From positions 39,176 through 103,175 of the forward strand of contig JAAEAF010014510.1 in the NCBI GenBank assembly GCA_011037195.1: DNA of 64,000 nt, given 5' to 3'. Origin of the DNA: Triatoma infestans. Its lineage: Eukaryota > Arthropoda > Insecta > Hemiptera > Reduviidae. The translations under genes were made by a program, and so were the position numbers. Below the pieces are notes generated by a model. The model saw only the letters and a list, made by a program, of their open reading frames with translations, searched no databases and was not told the DNA's origin. How positions within the stretch are numbered: position 1 is the first letter of the stretch; every line of letters begins with the position of its first letter. Positions 20,929-33,024 of this stretch are shown here, piece after piece.

Positions 20929-21555
20929 AAAATTTTAAAAATGCCATAATTCTGGTTAAGCATGCGGTTTAATTAAAAAAAATAATAAAAAAAAATCTGG
21001 AATGCCATCACCGGTAAAGCAACAATTGGCAGCTTAAATTGCGGACCAGTCATCAACAGGTGATTGTTAACATAACAAGATATATTTGACCAAACTATCA
21101 ACATAGTCCATAACAGTGTTTATATCAAAATTGTATTATAAGCTAAACAGTATAAAATTTATTCTTTGGAACAATATACAGGCAGAAACGACTACAACAA
21201 AATTTGTATTGTTTAATCTGTCCAATATGGGTAGAGTTGACTAATTGTTGAGCATTATTGACATGTAACACAATCATTTTTCATGTTTAAACGTCCGTGT
21301 TAGCAAGGCATGAAAAAGATTGATAATTCGCAAACAATCATTTGAAGTTTTAACACAATAATTTTAATGCTAATGCGGCACAATTAAATTACTATAAAAC
21401 TTAAAAGTACATAATATAAATGTGGTTTTACTTCCCAACATAATTTTTTTAAATTATTTTGCAAGTTTCTAGTTGTTTGTTATTTAATTGTATTTCATTG
21501 AAATCATTTCCAAAAATTTATAGAGTTCGAAAAATGCAGTGATATTTATAATATT
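20929..21555. other. Gene-free AT-rich spacer
   Basis: No gene or repeat family recognised. Confidence 0.4.
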
Positions 21556-22440
21556 ACCTTGTGGAAGATTTTTATGGGACTCGACTGAGAACTCCGGACT
21601 CCGGACAACAAGAGTACTGCAAGGACTTATCTTCTACTTTTAGTTACTTCTCCCTATAGGAGGGTTGTCAAAATCACTCGAAATCGTTCTCCATTCAGGG
21701 CAGTTCTAATCAGATCAGAAGAGCGATGTTTTTTTTGGAAGTGGAGCCAATGCACTGCGACCTTTCGATCTATTGTGCTGTGCCCTCTGGGTGCCGCAGG
21801 CTGTTTGCTCACAGCACCCGAACAGATGTTCCAACTGAACATCCGTTTTACAAAACCTCCATCAGGTTAAAACCCCCCTGGAATCCTAATACCCTGACGG
21901 GCTCTAGTTAGGGTATATCCCCTCCTCCACCTGGTAGCTACCCAGGTTCTTGAATCTTGTCTGAGTGCAGCCTCGCAGTCTATTAGGAGATGTAATGGAG
22001 TTTCCTCCAGCTCCCCACAGAGTCTGCATGAGCTGTTACTTTCCAAACCCAGCTTCATCAGGTGTCCTCTAAGTCAGCAATGCCCCTTGAGGGAACCCTA
22101 AGAACGCGGATCTTGTTCTTACTCAAGCCGATGCTGGCCTCCGATCTTCGTTGGTTTTAATTTCCCAGACAGATCTTGGCCTGCCGCAAACCGGGGAGGA
22201 AGTACCAGAGTTGAGATCTCTTCGCCTCCTCCTCCTTCCTAAGTTCTTCGAAGAGAAACCCCACAAAAAGTTTCCGGCCCTAGATAGAAGCGGGGTCGCA
22301 GCGCCTATCTTATTCCCTCCAATGCCAACATACCCCGGCACCAGAAGAGCGATTTACAACACCCTAGTGTTCTTCAGCCAGGAAGCCCTCTTCCCCCTCA
22401 ATTTTACCTTCTAATGCAAGAAGAATAACTTCATATTTTT
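21556..22440 (-). pseudogene. I-like LINE 3' remnant (RNase H end and zinc-knuckle tail)
   Basis: Minus strand. Near 22290-22345 the end of the RNase H domain reads VPGYVGIGGNK, where the usual element has PGHxGIEGNE; the histidine is Y here. It is followed in shifting frames by LPGLRQAKI (about 22185-22215), LSKNKIRVL (about 22095-22125), GHC*LRGHLMKLGL (about 22035-22080) and CRLCGELEETPLHLLIDCEA (about 21965-22025). This is the CxxC...H...C tail of I/R1-type ORF2. At least one stop (TGA in GHC*L) and several frameshifts disable it. About 21556-21865 is the likely 3' UTR, GC-richer than its surroundings. RT and endonuclease are missing. Confidence 0.82.
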
Positions 22441-23557
22441 TGTTACTTGCAGGGGACTTTACAGAACTGATATAGCAAAGTCGTAGCATGAAAGTGGAAT
22501 ATCAAACTGGACTGGCAGAATTTCTGTTTTTTGAAGACTTTTATTGAGAGTAGCCTAGCCTTGCTTTGTTTGAGCCATTCTCTAATTTCCCCTTCCTGAT
22601 TTGGGGGTGAGCTAGATGGGATCTTGTTCTCCCCTGAGGTGGTGAACTTGAATAGCTTATATTTAAGGATGTGCGTAACCCAGCATATGATGAGTGACGT
22701 TATAAATGGGCGAATTGCCATATGATGTGGCTGTAGCCAATACCATCACGTACTTCCATTTTAAAATAATGGACATGAAGTAATAAATAAAATCTCCTAT
22801 TCCTTTATCTTAGTTGGTTATTCCAGTGTAACATCACGATTTACTGGCAGTGAACACACTAATGACTCCACTAAAAATACCTTCCACTCCACCTTCTACG
22901 ATCTGCAAAAGAATGTTCGCAAACTAATTGACAATAAATGCCCACAAAGAAATTTTTTAGCTCCCACATTACAATACAATACATACATACTTACACACAT
23001 AAAAACATGCACTTACACAGACAGATTGTACTCTTTTACAGATGATTACATTCTATAACTAGCCACACACTGACACTCCTAAAGGGAGCCACAACATATC
23101 TTCTAGTGCGCAATGTTATCTGACTTTACTTATTTACTCTCTCTTTACACAATCTACCAGTATAGATATATAAAACAAAATGAAACTAACGATGGTGAAA
23201 GCGTTTTTTTTTATTTCTGACATATATATATATATATATATAAGTATGCGTGAGAATTTGTATGTGCATGTGAACAAAATATATGTTTTCAACAACAATA
23301 TAACTGTAATAAAGTAATTATATGTATGAACATTAAAAACAAAAATACTTTTTACGAACATTATTGTTTGATGATGATGAAGTATTTGCGTGAGTTATTT
23401 GAATTAAAAATTATTAATGTTGAACAATTTTCCTTAAAAATATTTTAATAATTGAATTTTAATTGGCACATAACTTAGTGATCATCATGCTCCTTTATAG
23501 AAAAGATGATTCATTATAATTAAAAATTTAATGTGATTTTCTTTTTAAAAGAAAACT
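22441..23557. other. Gene-free spacer with (TA)n
   Basis: No recognised gene. About 22443-22721 is slightly GC-richer and may be an upstream remnant of the LINE on its left. A (TA)n tract lies at 23221-23242. Confidence 0.4.
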
Positions 23558-24608
23558 TCCGGTGTGGAACGTTCACACTACTTTCTCTTAATGTACCTTA
23601 CAGAGTTATAATATTCCACAAACTCATACATTTTACTAAATATTCGCTCGTCTTCAATTTTACGTATATCAGTTCCAGTATCTTAAATTAATAAAATGAC
23701 TTTTTTTGAGGAAACCGAGAATTCCCCTTCTCACAAAACTTCATTAAATGAAATTTTAGGGATAAAAAGTTTCGAAATAAAATGTTAGATCTCAGCATTT
23801 ATAGTTAGTATAGCAAATTTAATTAAATATTTTTTTTTTTTATAAAGGAATTTGCAAAAAACTGAAAAAAAAAACCTGTTCAATAAAAACGCAACTTCCG
23901 GTCGACTGATTTTCTTCAAATTCAGACAATTTTGGTAACATATTTAATTCTAATTATTAATATTATTTAGATGATAAAATTGAATGATAAACTATAAAAA
24001 TAACACTTTAAAGGAAAACATAATATCTACCACCCCTCACCCAAAAGACCCCTTAAATGAATTTTCCCGGAGAAATGTTTTAAATAAAAGTTATAGCTCC
24101 TTATATGTGTAATTTATACTAATATTACTAGTACTATTTTATATTTTAAATTTAATGAGAATTGTTGGAGCGGTTTTTTTTTTTGAGAAAATTGCATAAA
24201 AACTAAATAAATCCTTTCAGTAAAGTATTACTTCCGGTTGCCCGATTTTGTTTAAAATCTTATTGTCAGGTCCCCTGTTAGCTAAATATAAAGTTTGAAC
24301 TTTCTACGATTTCCTCTTTTAGAGTTATGCTGTGTAATAGCATCCATCCACAGCAGTGAGAAGAGAGGCCCTCTCTGGTTAACAGAGACTACTCTCCGAC
24401 TTAGGCAGAGAGGGCCTGGCCTCTCTTCTCTCTGCTGTGGATGGATGCTATTACATGCTGACCAGACACGCACACAAAGACTCTTCCCTAAAAACTACTT
24501 TTCCATACAAAGAGGACCTCAAAATGTGTATAATTAACCTGTGAAAACTCTACATATCGAAAATTTGATACGGCTGTCGAAACTTCCACTTACAGCAGTA
24601 AGGAAAGT
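23558..24608 (+). mobile_element. Element A, diverged, with a nested mini LTR-like foldback
   Basis: Plus-strand copy. The diverged head is ccggtgtggaacgttcacac, then actttctctta (about 23577-23590). Monomer starts are at about 23895 (acttccggtcgactgatttt) and 24231 (acttccggttgcccgatttt). The end module runs to gcagtaaggaaagt (24595-24608). At the family's usual microsatellite position, right after gagttatgctg, the 123-bp foldback 24333-24455 is inserted. Confidence 0.8.
24333..24455. mobile_element. 123-bp LTR-T-derived foldback with 5-bp duplication
   Basis: Starts TGTAATAGCATCC and ends GGATGCTATTACA, with arms of about 35 bp that include cagcag-gagaagagaggc. It is flanked by the perfect 5-bp repeat tgctg (24328-24332 and 24456-24460). 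The left half (ctctctggttaacagagact, then cgacttaggcagag) matches the U3 side of the LTR-T copy at 33.8 kb, while the right half is its inverted end. The TATA box and downstream LTR part are absent. It looks like a mobilised miniature made from LTR sequence. Confidence 0.8.
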
Positions 24609-25780
24609 AAAATAATCACGTGAGTTGACTAGGTTGTAAAAAATTATTATTAATGTTGAATAATGCGCAATGCTGGTAGAAATATTTAATTTTAACTTCA
24701 ATTAAATCAAGCTTAATAATTGTTGGCATTTTTATTATTTAAAAAAAGTAAAAAATACTTGTAACTAATTGAAATTTTTGATTCATACAGTAGAGGGCAG
24801 GACCTCTGTGTGCAGCCCCCTCTGGGCTAGCAAGTCTGCCCTACTCTCACTCTAATTCAAAACTCTATACAAACCACTACTCGCTCGTGCGCCCTTCATA
24901 AATAATTGTAAAATTCAAACATAAATACCTTTTGTATAAAGAAAGAAATAAACTATATTATTGCTAATTTAATTTATAGTGAATACACTAAAACCCAATT
25001 AAACAAAAATAAATAGCATCTGAGTATTGTGTGCAAAAACACACTCCCCTCCAGCGAGGCAAGATCTTCAGAAGATACATCAACAATAATGATTAATATT
25101 GAAAATTAAAAATAACATGAAAGAACCAATAAATTAGACTTTATTAGTTACTTCCAAAGTTAAACTTAAATGTAAAATGTTAAATCCTTATTTTTTGAAT
25201 TTACTGGCATTTTCTTTTTATTACCTTGATACTCCAATAACTTAACGCCATACTTGGCAAGTATCTAGCAATTTGCAAACACCCTACCACGATTTGATTC
25301 ACACAGATATTGCAGAATGAAGTTTGATTTGTTTTTCCTTCCCCGCTTCTATTGTCTCCAAGACAATCATCTGTTTACTGCTATAAAAAAAAAAATCTAA
25401 TGATTGGTTTATACCTGCTGTACACTTAGCGTTCTCAGTTTAAATGAAATCGTGATAGTCCTTTGCGAACAAAGACCCAAAACTCAACAACTTATTCTTA
25501 AAGTCACACTTCCGGGTAACCGGATTTTCTTCAAATTTGGAATACTAGTAATCGTTTTTTTTTTAATGTATGTTAATATATCAGAAATAATGAACTAGTG
25601 AAGAGTGAGAAAACTACACTGAATTGAAGTAATTACTTTAGGTTAAAGCTTAACGTTACTGTTCCCCGATCATGATTGTGGAACAAATAAAATTATGAGT
25701 TTGGCACCAATGATATTAGAAAGATATAAAATTTAATGGAAAGGCAAATCTGTTGTGCGAAAAATCTGAATGGAATGTTA
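24609..25780. other. AT-rich spacer with an Element A scrap
   Basis: No gene. About 25495-25555 (cacttccgggtaaccggatt, then ttcttcaaatttgg) is a plus-strand Element A monomer start. About 24790-24900 and 25035-25075 are GC-richer patches of unknown origin. Confidence 0.4.
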
Positions 25781-25792
25781 TTATTTTATTTA

Positions 25793-26277
25793 TCTATGGA
25801 GCTGAACTGTGGGGCTCCGTGAAACAATCCAACATCCAGAGAGAATCCAATCCTTTCAATCTAAAGTCTTTTGCCATATTATAAACGCTCCCTATTATGT
25901 GTCAAATTTAACTCTCCACAAAGACATCAATATCCCTTTCGTTAACGAGGTAATCCATATAAGCTTCCTTAATTTCCATAATAACCTACAGACTCATCCC
26001 AATCCCAACGCACAAGCCCTATCATCCATCATCCACCCATCCTGAAAATCCTCCACGTCCCTTGAAACGACGTTGGTTACGCGACCTCCTAAACACCAAG
26101 CTCCCTTTTCATTCCCTGAGAGTTCCAGCATTGGTTGGCTCCTCTCAACATGCCTCCTCGGATTGTGGCGTTGAGTCCTAGGGGATTCAGTACATCACAG
26201 TCTGTGACACGAAATTCACATTACATGATATATGTATATATACAGGTTATAAATAAATTTAATAAAGGAAAAAAAAA
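25793..26277 (+). mobile_element. 5'-truncated Jockey-like LINE tail with target duplications
   Basis: An insertion of 485 bp flanked by the 12-bp repeat ttattttattta (25781-25792 and 26278-26289). It ends with AATAAA-like sequence and a short poly-A (about 26251-26277). The reading starts YGAELWGSVK. After a frameshift near 25838 it continues RIQSFQSKVFCHIINAPYYVSN and then LHKDINIPFVNEVI (25809-26045), the conserved post-RT region of Jockey-type ORF2. In another frame, PLKRRWLRDLLNT follows near 26050-26095. Frameshifts show decay, but the terminal structure is well kept. Confidence 0.88.
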
Positions 26278-26289
26278 TTATTTTATTTA

Positions 26290-26934
26290 TAATAATTAGA
26301 AATCCCAATAAACCAAAAGTTAATTAAGAAATTTAAATCAAATATATTATAAATCGTAATCAAAGAACTTTATTTAAATGAAATGAGACTTTATTCAAAA
26401 AAAAAAGTTTCGAAACATTTTCATTTGATTTAAAGAAAAACCTTTAATAAACTTCTAAAACAATTTTCATTAAAATTTGCATGGCAATTTTTTCTTTGTC
26501 CTAAAAAGTTAAATGAAATAAGTTATTAAAGCGGAAAAAATAATTACAAGACTTTATGTTGACTTAATACAAAATTGGATAAAAAGAAAATGCATAATTT
26601 CTATTAAAAGATCAAGTTTTTCTTTAATAAAAGATTATTTAGAATTATCTGGCCAGTCCAGCTGTTGGAATAATTCGCTGATTATTCCTGGGATTTGCCT
26701 TGGCCATTTTAAGAGAAAACTGTTCTTACAGTCAGGTTTTAATATCCAATATGAAGAAATGATTGATACCATTTACTGAAAGATGGATGACTGCTTCAGC
26801 TGTATCAGAAATTTATCTTTAGTGAATTTCTAGTTTAAGCGAATGTTTACTTTCTTTTACGGCTATAAAAAAAAAAAAAAAAATGTAAAACTGTCATATT
26901 TTAGATATTGCGTTTGTATCAGAAAATACATATA
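26290..26934. other. Gene-free AT-rich spacer
   Basis: No gene or repeat recognised; an A run lies at 26868-26883. Confidence 0.4.
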
Positions 26935-27322
26935 TAATATATGTGAGAAGGAGAGAGAATTAAGAGAGAATGGATTTTAGAGAAATCCAAACTAGAATAA
27001 ATGTTCAACACTGTATAATGAGAAAAACGCACAAAATGCAAGGACTTTACAAGTATAGTTATACAAGAAGTATCTTATACCAGAAGTATCTTATACAAGA
27101 AGTTAAGTAGCGAAAGTATATATATAGAGACAGACTGGCTGAGTGATGAGAGAATATTGATGACTGGTTGTAAACCCGTCTACCGAGGAAACTGTTGTAA
27201 AACTGATCCTCTGTAGGGCTAGCTCAGCTGTATTTATATAGAATCTCCCCATTCTGGCCTAGGTAGCGAGTAACTAGGATTGATTCATCTTTGTGTTTCT
27301 CCGCTCTTCGGATCCTATTACA
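26935..27322 (-). mobile_element. Solo LTR, LTR-T family
   Basis: The minus-strand start TGTAATAGGATCC corresponds to 27310-27322. Family landmarks on the minus strand are ccgaagagcggagaa, gccagaatggggagattcta, a TATA box in tatataaatacagctgag (about 27228-27245), and further down gtaaagtccttgcattttgtg and ctctctccttctcac. The left end is uncertain. No internal region or flanking duplication is seen. Confidence 0.6.
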
Positions 27323-27499
27323 CGAATTTTGAAATCCTGTGAGTGGGCTAAAGAATAGTTTTCAAACGAATTGATCTGTATGTTTAGGTTGGTTACAAAA
27401 TAACTCAAAAATGAACGATCACAGGAAACATAAAATTGATATTACTGGTCCCGGATGCTAACGTTTCGAACAGAATTGCGAATTTACTAAAGGATTTTT

Positions 27500-28148
27500 C
27501 ATAGTATACCAAATTTAAAGAAATCTGTCGATGTTTTCATGGTGGAAAATGCAAAAAATTAAAAAAACTGATCATTTTTGCAACATATTTAATTCTAATT
27601 AATATTATTTAGATGAAAGAATATGTATATTAAACTGAAATAGCAAGTCAACATAACTCCACACCCCTTCTTCAAAAGCCGCTTTAAATGAATTTTCCCA
27701 GAGAAATGTTAACAAAATTATTAAAAAAATTTGTATCTCTTAATATTGTAGAATTGATATACGAAGTTTAAAGAAAATCGTTGGTGCCATTTTTCCGAAA
27801 AAGTCGCACAAAAGTAAAATAAAAAAAAAAAAACTAAAAAAAAAACCATTCAATAAAGCGGTAGTACCAGGTTGAGGAATTTTGACAAACAACTTAATGT
27901 TGATAGTAATCCCATGGTGATACCTAAACGGAATATTAAGTTTGAACATTCTGCGATTTTTCATTTTTGAGCTATGCTGTTCACATATACATACACATAC
28001 ACACACAAAGACATATTATTTTCTAAAAACCACTTTTTTGGAATAAGGGCACCTCAAAACGTGTATTTCCGTTGAAACGTGAAAACTCGATATCGAAAAT
28101 TTGACACGATTACAATAATACTTCCTTTTACTAGGAGTAAGAGAAAGT
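27500..28148 (+). mobile_element. Element A, 5'-truncated
   Basis: Plus-strand copy containing one monomer (caacatatttaattctaatt, then ttatttagatgaaag, then cttcaaaagccgctttaaatg), a second start at about 27867 (gtagtaccaggttgag), and an end module with CA repeats at about 27984-28006 after gctatgctgttcac. It ends in aggagtaagagaaagt (28133-28148). Confidence 0.85.
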
Positions 28149-29480
28149 AAAAAAAAAAAAACAAAAAAAAACAAACAACAAAATACCGACATTAAAGTGT
28201 CATTAATCGCTACAGACTAGACATCTCTATGACAACGAGATCTTGATATTTTTTTATTATAATACCACAGCTTCAGTTGGGCAATAAGGTATAATGTGTT
28301 TTGGTAGCAATTTACTTGATTTGTATTTGAGATATCTCAAGTATAATCTCTTGATTTTTACATTCTCTTATTTTTCCATTAATATGTATTAAGAATCATA
28401 CTGCAGCAGCTTTTTTCTAGCAATTTTATCTGGCCGACTGATCCGCAACTTGTCACATATTAATCCTTCCGAAAACTGAAGCGCCGATCAATTTTTATCC
28501 AATTTTTTTTTACATTTTCTAGTGTGAACTTAAGAGATACTGCACCTTGTCCAGGCATCTATCTAGGTTGCTAGGCTGCTTAGATTGGTAGGTTAATACT
28601 GCTTCGCGTCCCACATCACCTCTATATAAATGAGTAAAGTGTTTAAAGAAAATCTGTCATTTTATATTTAATTGTATTAGAAGGAGTAAGATAAAGTGCC
28701 GGGTCTAAGAGGCGATTTTTAACAGCTATTCTGCGACAGTTTATCGTAGTCATTTCCGAGATACATGATAATTTCTGCGTTGAATAAATGTGGAGTGATA
28801 CTTCTCAAGCGCCAAGAAAAAAATGGAATTAATTATAAGATAAATAAAAACTTATTAACAACTAAAACGAATTTATGAAAAATAAAGAATACTTTATTAC
28901 AATATTTATCTACAAGATGTAATAAAGTAATAAAATGGAGATATAACAATAAGGAAACATTACAAAATAAAAATAAAAAGTAAAAAAAAGGGAAGATACT
29001 TTATTGTGCAAATAAGATCAAAAGTTCAACAGCTAAGAAAATTAGGCATTTCTCTTCACTGGCTTTCCCAGAGCTCTTCTTATCAGATAATTGACTCCAC
29101 TTTATGCCTCTTGAACCTTTTCTTTACTGCATATTAATGGAAAGCTGATCAAATTATACAAGCTGAAAATTTCTTTACTTCCTTCTTCTTTTTCTTTTTT
29201 TTCCATATCTATTTATCTTTTAACTTTATAAAAATTATCATGTTTCTCATTAAAGAGCGTTTTAATATTTAACATTATTTTGTTCGTTAGACTAAACAAG
29301 AAGCATCAGCTTTGAGAGAAAACCTTGGAAAATTTTTCTTTCTAATATAGTAGAACTCCTACACGTATGCTGGAATCCTATTACCATCATTAGGGAAAGA
29401 AACAAATATGAAAATTCTAGCGTTTAAAAAAAGTGCTTTGAAGAAAACATTATTAGTAGTGATTAAAGTCATATTGCTTC
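28149..29480. other. Gene-free AT-rich spacer
   Basis: No gene. About 28640-28697 (gtttaaagaaaatctgtcattt, then aaggagtaagataaagt) is a short Element A end scrap. Confidence 0.4.
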
Positions 29481-31040
29481 CTCTTCAGTAAGAAGTATTG
29501 TAATCGTGTCAAATTTTCGATATCGAGTTTTCACCGGAAATAAATATCCGTTCCGAGGTCTCCTGAGTCCAAAAAACTGGTTTTTTGAAAATAGTCTGTG
29601 TGTGTATGTGTATGAATGTATACAAACAGCATAGCTCAAAAACGAAAAACCGTAGAAAGTTAAAACTTGATATTCCGTTTTGGTATCATCACCATGGGAT
29701 CTGACAGTAAGTTATCTGTCAAAATTCCTAAACCGGAAGTACTACTTTATTAGTTGTTTTTTTTTTTGCGAAAAAATGGCTCCAATGATTTTTTTTGAAA
29801 CTTAGTATACATACAAAGGGCTACAACTTTTATTTGAAACATTTCTCCGGAAAAATTCATTTAAGGGCACTTTTGGGGGAGGGATGGGGTTATTTTTTTC
29901 TCTAAAGATTATACAATTCTATCCTCCAAACAAAATTAATTAGAAATAAATAGATGGCCAAAATTCAGAGTTACAAGAAAATTAGTAAACCGGAAGTGAG
30001 CTTTTCCTGAACAGTTTTCTTCTAATAGCTTCTTCTAAAATGCTATTTCAGTTTATTAAACAATTCTATCATCTAAATAATGTTAATTAGAATTGAATAT
30101 GTTGTTGAAATTCCTAGTTTTGAAAAACATCGGATGACCGGAAGTGCGTTTACTTTACCACTTTACTAAATGATTTTTTTTTTCACTTCTTCGCGATTTT
30201 CTCGGAAAAGAACCGCCGGCAAAACCCTTTCATACAAGGCTCAATGTACACCTGGCCTGTACTTCCTTCATACAAGGGTCAATGTACACTCAAGAGGCCA
30301 CCTGGCCACCATCTGTCATCTGAGCGTCGCCACCCCATCCTTTGTTAACTACCGAGATCAATATACTACGAGAGATGTCTTAGTGTGGCACGTACTCACG
30401 TGTGAGTGAGGAAAATATAAACGTCGCCCCACTGGAGGAGGGGTTCAGTTACAAATCAGTCGTACATCAGTTATACATCAGTTCACAACCAGGTCACATC
30501 AGTTACAATCAGTTACACATCAGTTATCAAGCAGTTAGGTTTCACACGTCGCGAGCGCGTCCCTATTCAAGGTTTTAAACACTATTTCTTTAATATTTAT
30601 TATTCATATCATAATTCTTATATTCATTTACAATTTGCATCTTAGTTTATCTATTTCAAAACACTTTAAATTATTTGTTAAAATATAGTTTATTTTCATA
30701 AATCAGTAGTAAGTATTTCGAATAACAATTCTCTAAAACTCTCTACTAACAACACTTACTCTTCACTTCACCTCCCGTTACCAAGACATCTGATTCCAAT
30801 ACATCTGGTGGCAGCGGTGGGATCCGATATCTGATTCCAATACAAATGTAAAAACTTAATTTATTATACAATTATACCATTTACATAATATTAACAAGAA
30901 TTAAATATGTTGCCATGATTCCAAATTTGAGGAAAATCCGTTGGTCCTATTGAGCAGTGAGTTTTACTGAACAGTTTTTTCAGTTTCGAAAATTTAATAC
31001 TAACGCAATACTTCCTGTAACTAAAGAGTAACGAGAAAGT
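29481..31040 (-). mobile_element. Element A split by an LTR insertion
   Basis: Minus-strand copy: end module at 29484-29745 with a (TG)n tract at 29598-29614 and accatgggatctgacag, then monomers bounded by aaccggaagt at 29733, 29994 and 30139. It stops inside cgcgattttctcgg at 30210. After the LTR (30211-30844), related sequence resumes (30860-30985). At 30988-31040 it switches to a plus-strand end (cgaaaatttaatactaacg, aagagtaacgagaaagt). The flank is thus rearranged or a second copy abuts. Confidence 0.7.
30211..30844 (+). mobile_element. Ty3/gypsy-type LTR with leftover leader
   Basis: The 5' end is truncated. It shares aaaaccctttc, gccacctggcc, gagatgttttagtgtg-type blocks, a TATA box in aaatataaacgtcgcccc (about 30413-30430) and gcgagcgcgtccct with the LTR at 54576-55259. 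A tandem series of cagttacaatcagttacac units (about 30448-30530) lies just after the promoter. The LTR ends ctgattccaataca at 30803. It is followed by tctggtggcagcggtgggat, which resembles the primer-binding/leader zone of a retrotransposon, and then by a second copy of atctgattccaataca (30829-30844). This suggests that 5' LTR end, leader and 3' LTR end were fused by deletion of the interior. Confidence 0.72.
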
Positions 31041-33024
31041 AAAAAAGTTCATCCTCATTTATTAAATTTATAAATCGAGATTTTCTTAATTGAAGTTTTA
31101 ATAATTAATGTAATAAATAATAATTCCATCACAAAGTATTATATTTTATTTTATTAAAAGCTTAAATCTGTAAAAGCTAGAAACCTTTTACCTGTCTTGT
31201 ACTGCTTAAATCTGTCTTATTCTGCCCTTTCTCTTTTCAAATAATGCTGGGCAGTGGGAGCACATTTCAACATTTCTCTAGAATCAGTTATTAATTAATA
31301 TACCTGGCCATAATCCTTCTTTTCATATGCGATATGTTAATTTTTACTCTCTCTTACGGCGGCTTTAACTAAGCTTAGCAGAGAGATGGACAAAATCAGT
31401 TTACACACTAAAAATAAGTTTTACAGCGGTTAAAGCTATAGATTTTGTTTATTTATTTCATTTCTAAATACTAACTTTATTTTTCTGTAAAAATCGTTGC
31501 TTAAATTATTTATTTTCCGTGTCTAAAATCTCTTTTATTTATACTTTCTTAAAACAAATAATTATAAATAAATAAAAAGTATTAGACTTGTTTTTTCAAC
31601 TAGAACGATCTCTTTCAGTAAAATAGGGCTGTAGAAATACTTCTCTCAGACTTATCCCTAGTGTTACTGTAGCGCCTATACATTAGACCTTCCAAGTAAT
31701 AGGGTTCTGTAAATCCCTTGTTATTGATAAGACAAACGCCTCCCGGGTGGCTCAAATAGAGTCACTAAACAGTGCTCGGATTACTGTTTGTACTTACATA
31801 CATACATTATTGTTGTACACAAAACTAATCTTCGAGCTCACTGGTTTTCTCTTATCTAATATAGGAGAAGTGAAGAACATCTGGCCAGTTTTCCTCAACG
31901 GTGGAGGCGAGTAAGATAAAGAACATTTTCAGAGGAACTTCCTGTGGTGTATTTTTTCATTATTCCTTCCTAGATAAGAAAATTGTCTAGTTTTTTCGTG
32001 ATGTTAGCTGAGGCTCTTTGTTTTGATTTACGTTTCTTTATGGAGGTTTAAATTCTATAATAATCCGTTTTTAAGGTTCCAGTGGTCCTTGAGAATCAGC
32101 ACATGCTTCAAACCCGTTACTCATCAAATTGTTGAATTTAATGAACGCAAACGGTAGTTATCAGTCCGAACGATTACATTATTCTGCCAATTGCTAAGAA
32201 CTGCAAATTATAAAACGCAGTCATAGGATTTGCTCTTACTCCGTCACTCACAGTTCTAACTGAAACGTTTCTTCAAACTTAAACATTGCCATCAAATGTT
32301 CAGTCACCTTAAAAGATGGAACTTTAATTTTACTGCAATGGCAATGGCAATTTAAAATGAAGCCTTACGTTGCACCCTTTCTATAACCACCTACAATCAA
32401 TTTTCCCGCAAAATAATGGGAATAAAAATTGATTGGCTTATATGTTAGCTATTTTTATCGTCAGTGATTTAGTGATTAGGAAAAACTGGGAAATACTATA
32501 AGTAATTGCGAGCTAGCAGTTAGGTTGGCGAAAGAGGGCCGTAAAGTTAATCCAACCCCACAGGCAGTAAATTTAACACCAGGCGAAGGCAAATATAAGG
32601 AGCAAAGTTGCAGCAACGAAGACATCAAATAAGCGATGGGAAAGCCTGAATGCAATGGTGAATTCCAACAGATTTGCCACGCAATAAATTTGTGCCCAAT
32701 TCCCGGCTGAGAAAGGTCACGATTACCTCCAAAGGTCATCTGCACCGAAATGGAGCAAAGGAGTCACCGCTCGCTCGTAACGATGGCGAAAAAATGGCTA
32801 CTTTGTCGGGAACTTAATTCCGTACAGAGTAGTCTTGACCCATGCGTCTTTGAATGGCGTTTAGACTGTTTCTTTAGGGGAAATAAAATCGGAAAACTAT
32901 CAAATCAAACTCAAAAGCGTTGGACAAAAAAAAAGAAAAGTTAGCTAGTATATGATTAAAGAAAATTGTTGGATCCATTTGGTGAAAAATCTCGAAAAAA
33001 CTGGGTAACCATTAATTAAAGTCA
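31041..33024. other. Spacer with a GC-richer unidentified patch
   Basis: No gene is recognised. About 32476-32950 is GC-richer. On the plus strand one frame (about 32487-32620) is open for roughly 45 codons (reading NCELAVRLAKEGRKVNP), and 32750-32944 is open for 64 codons, but neither matches a family I know. About 32945-33020 is an Element A scrap (attaaagaaaattgttggatcc). Confidence 0.4.

Noticed and set aside
20589..20963. Protein of 124 residues on the minus strand
   Set aside because: It spans the Helitron leader, its 5' end and the flanking Element A scrap, so it crosses an element boundary and is fortuitous.
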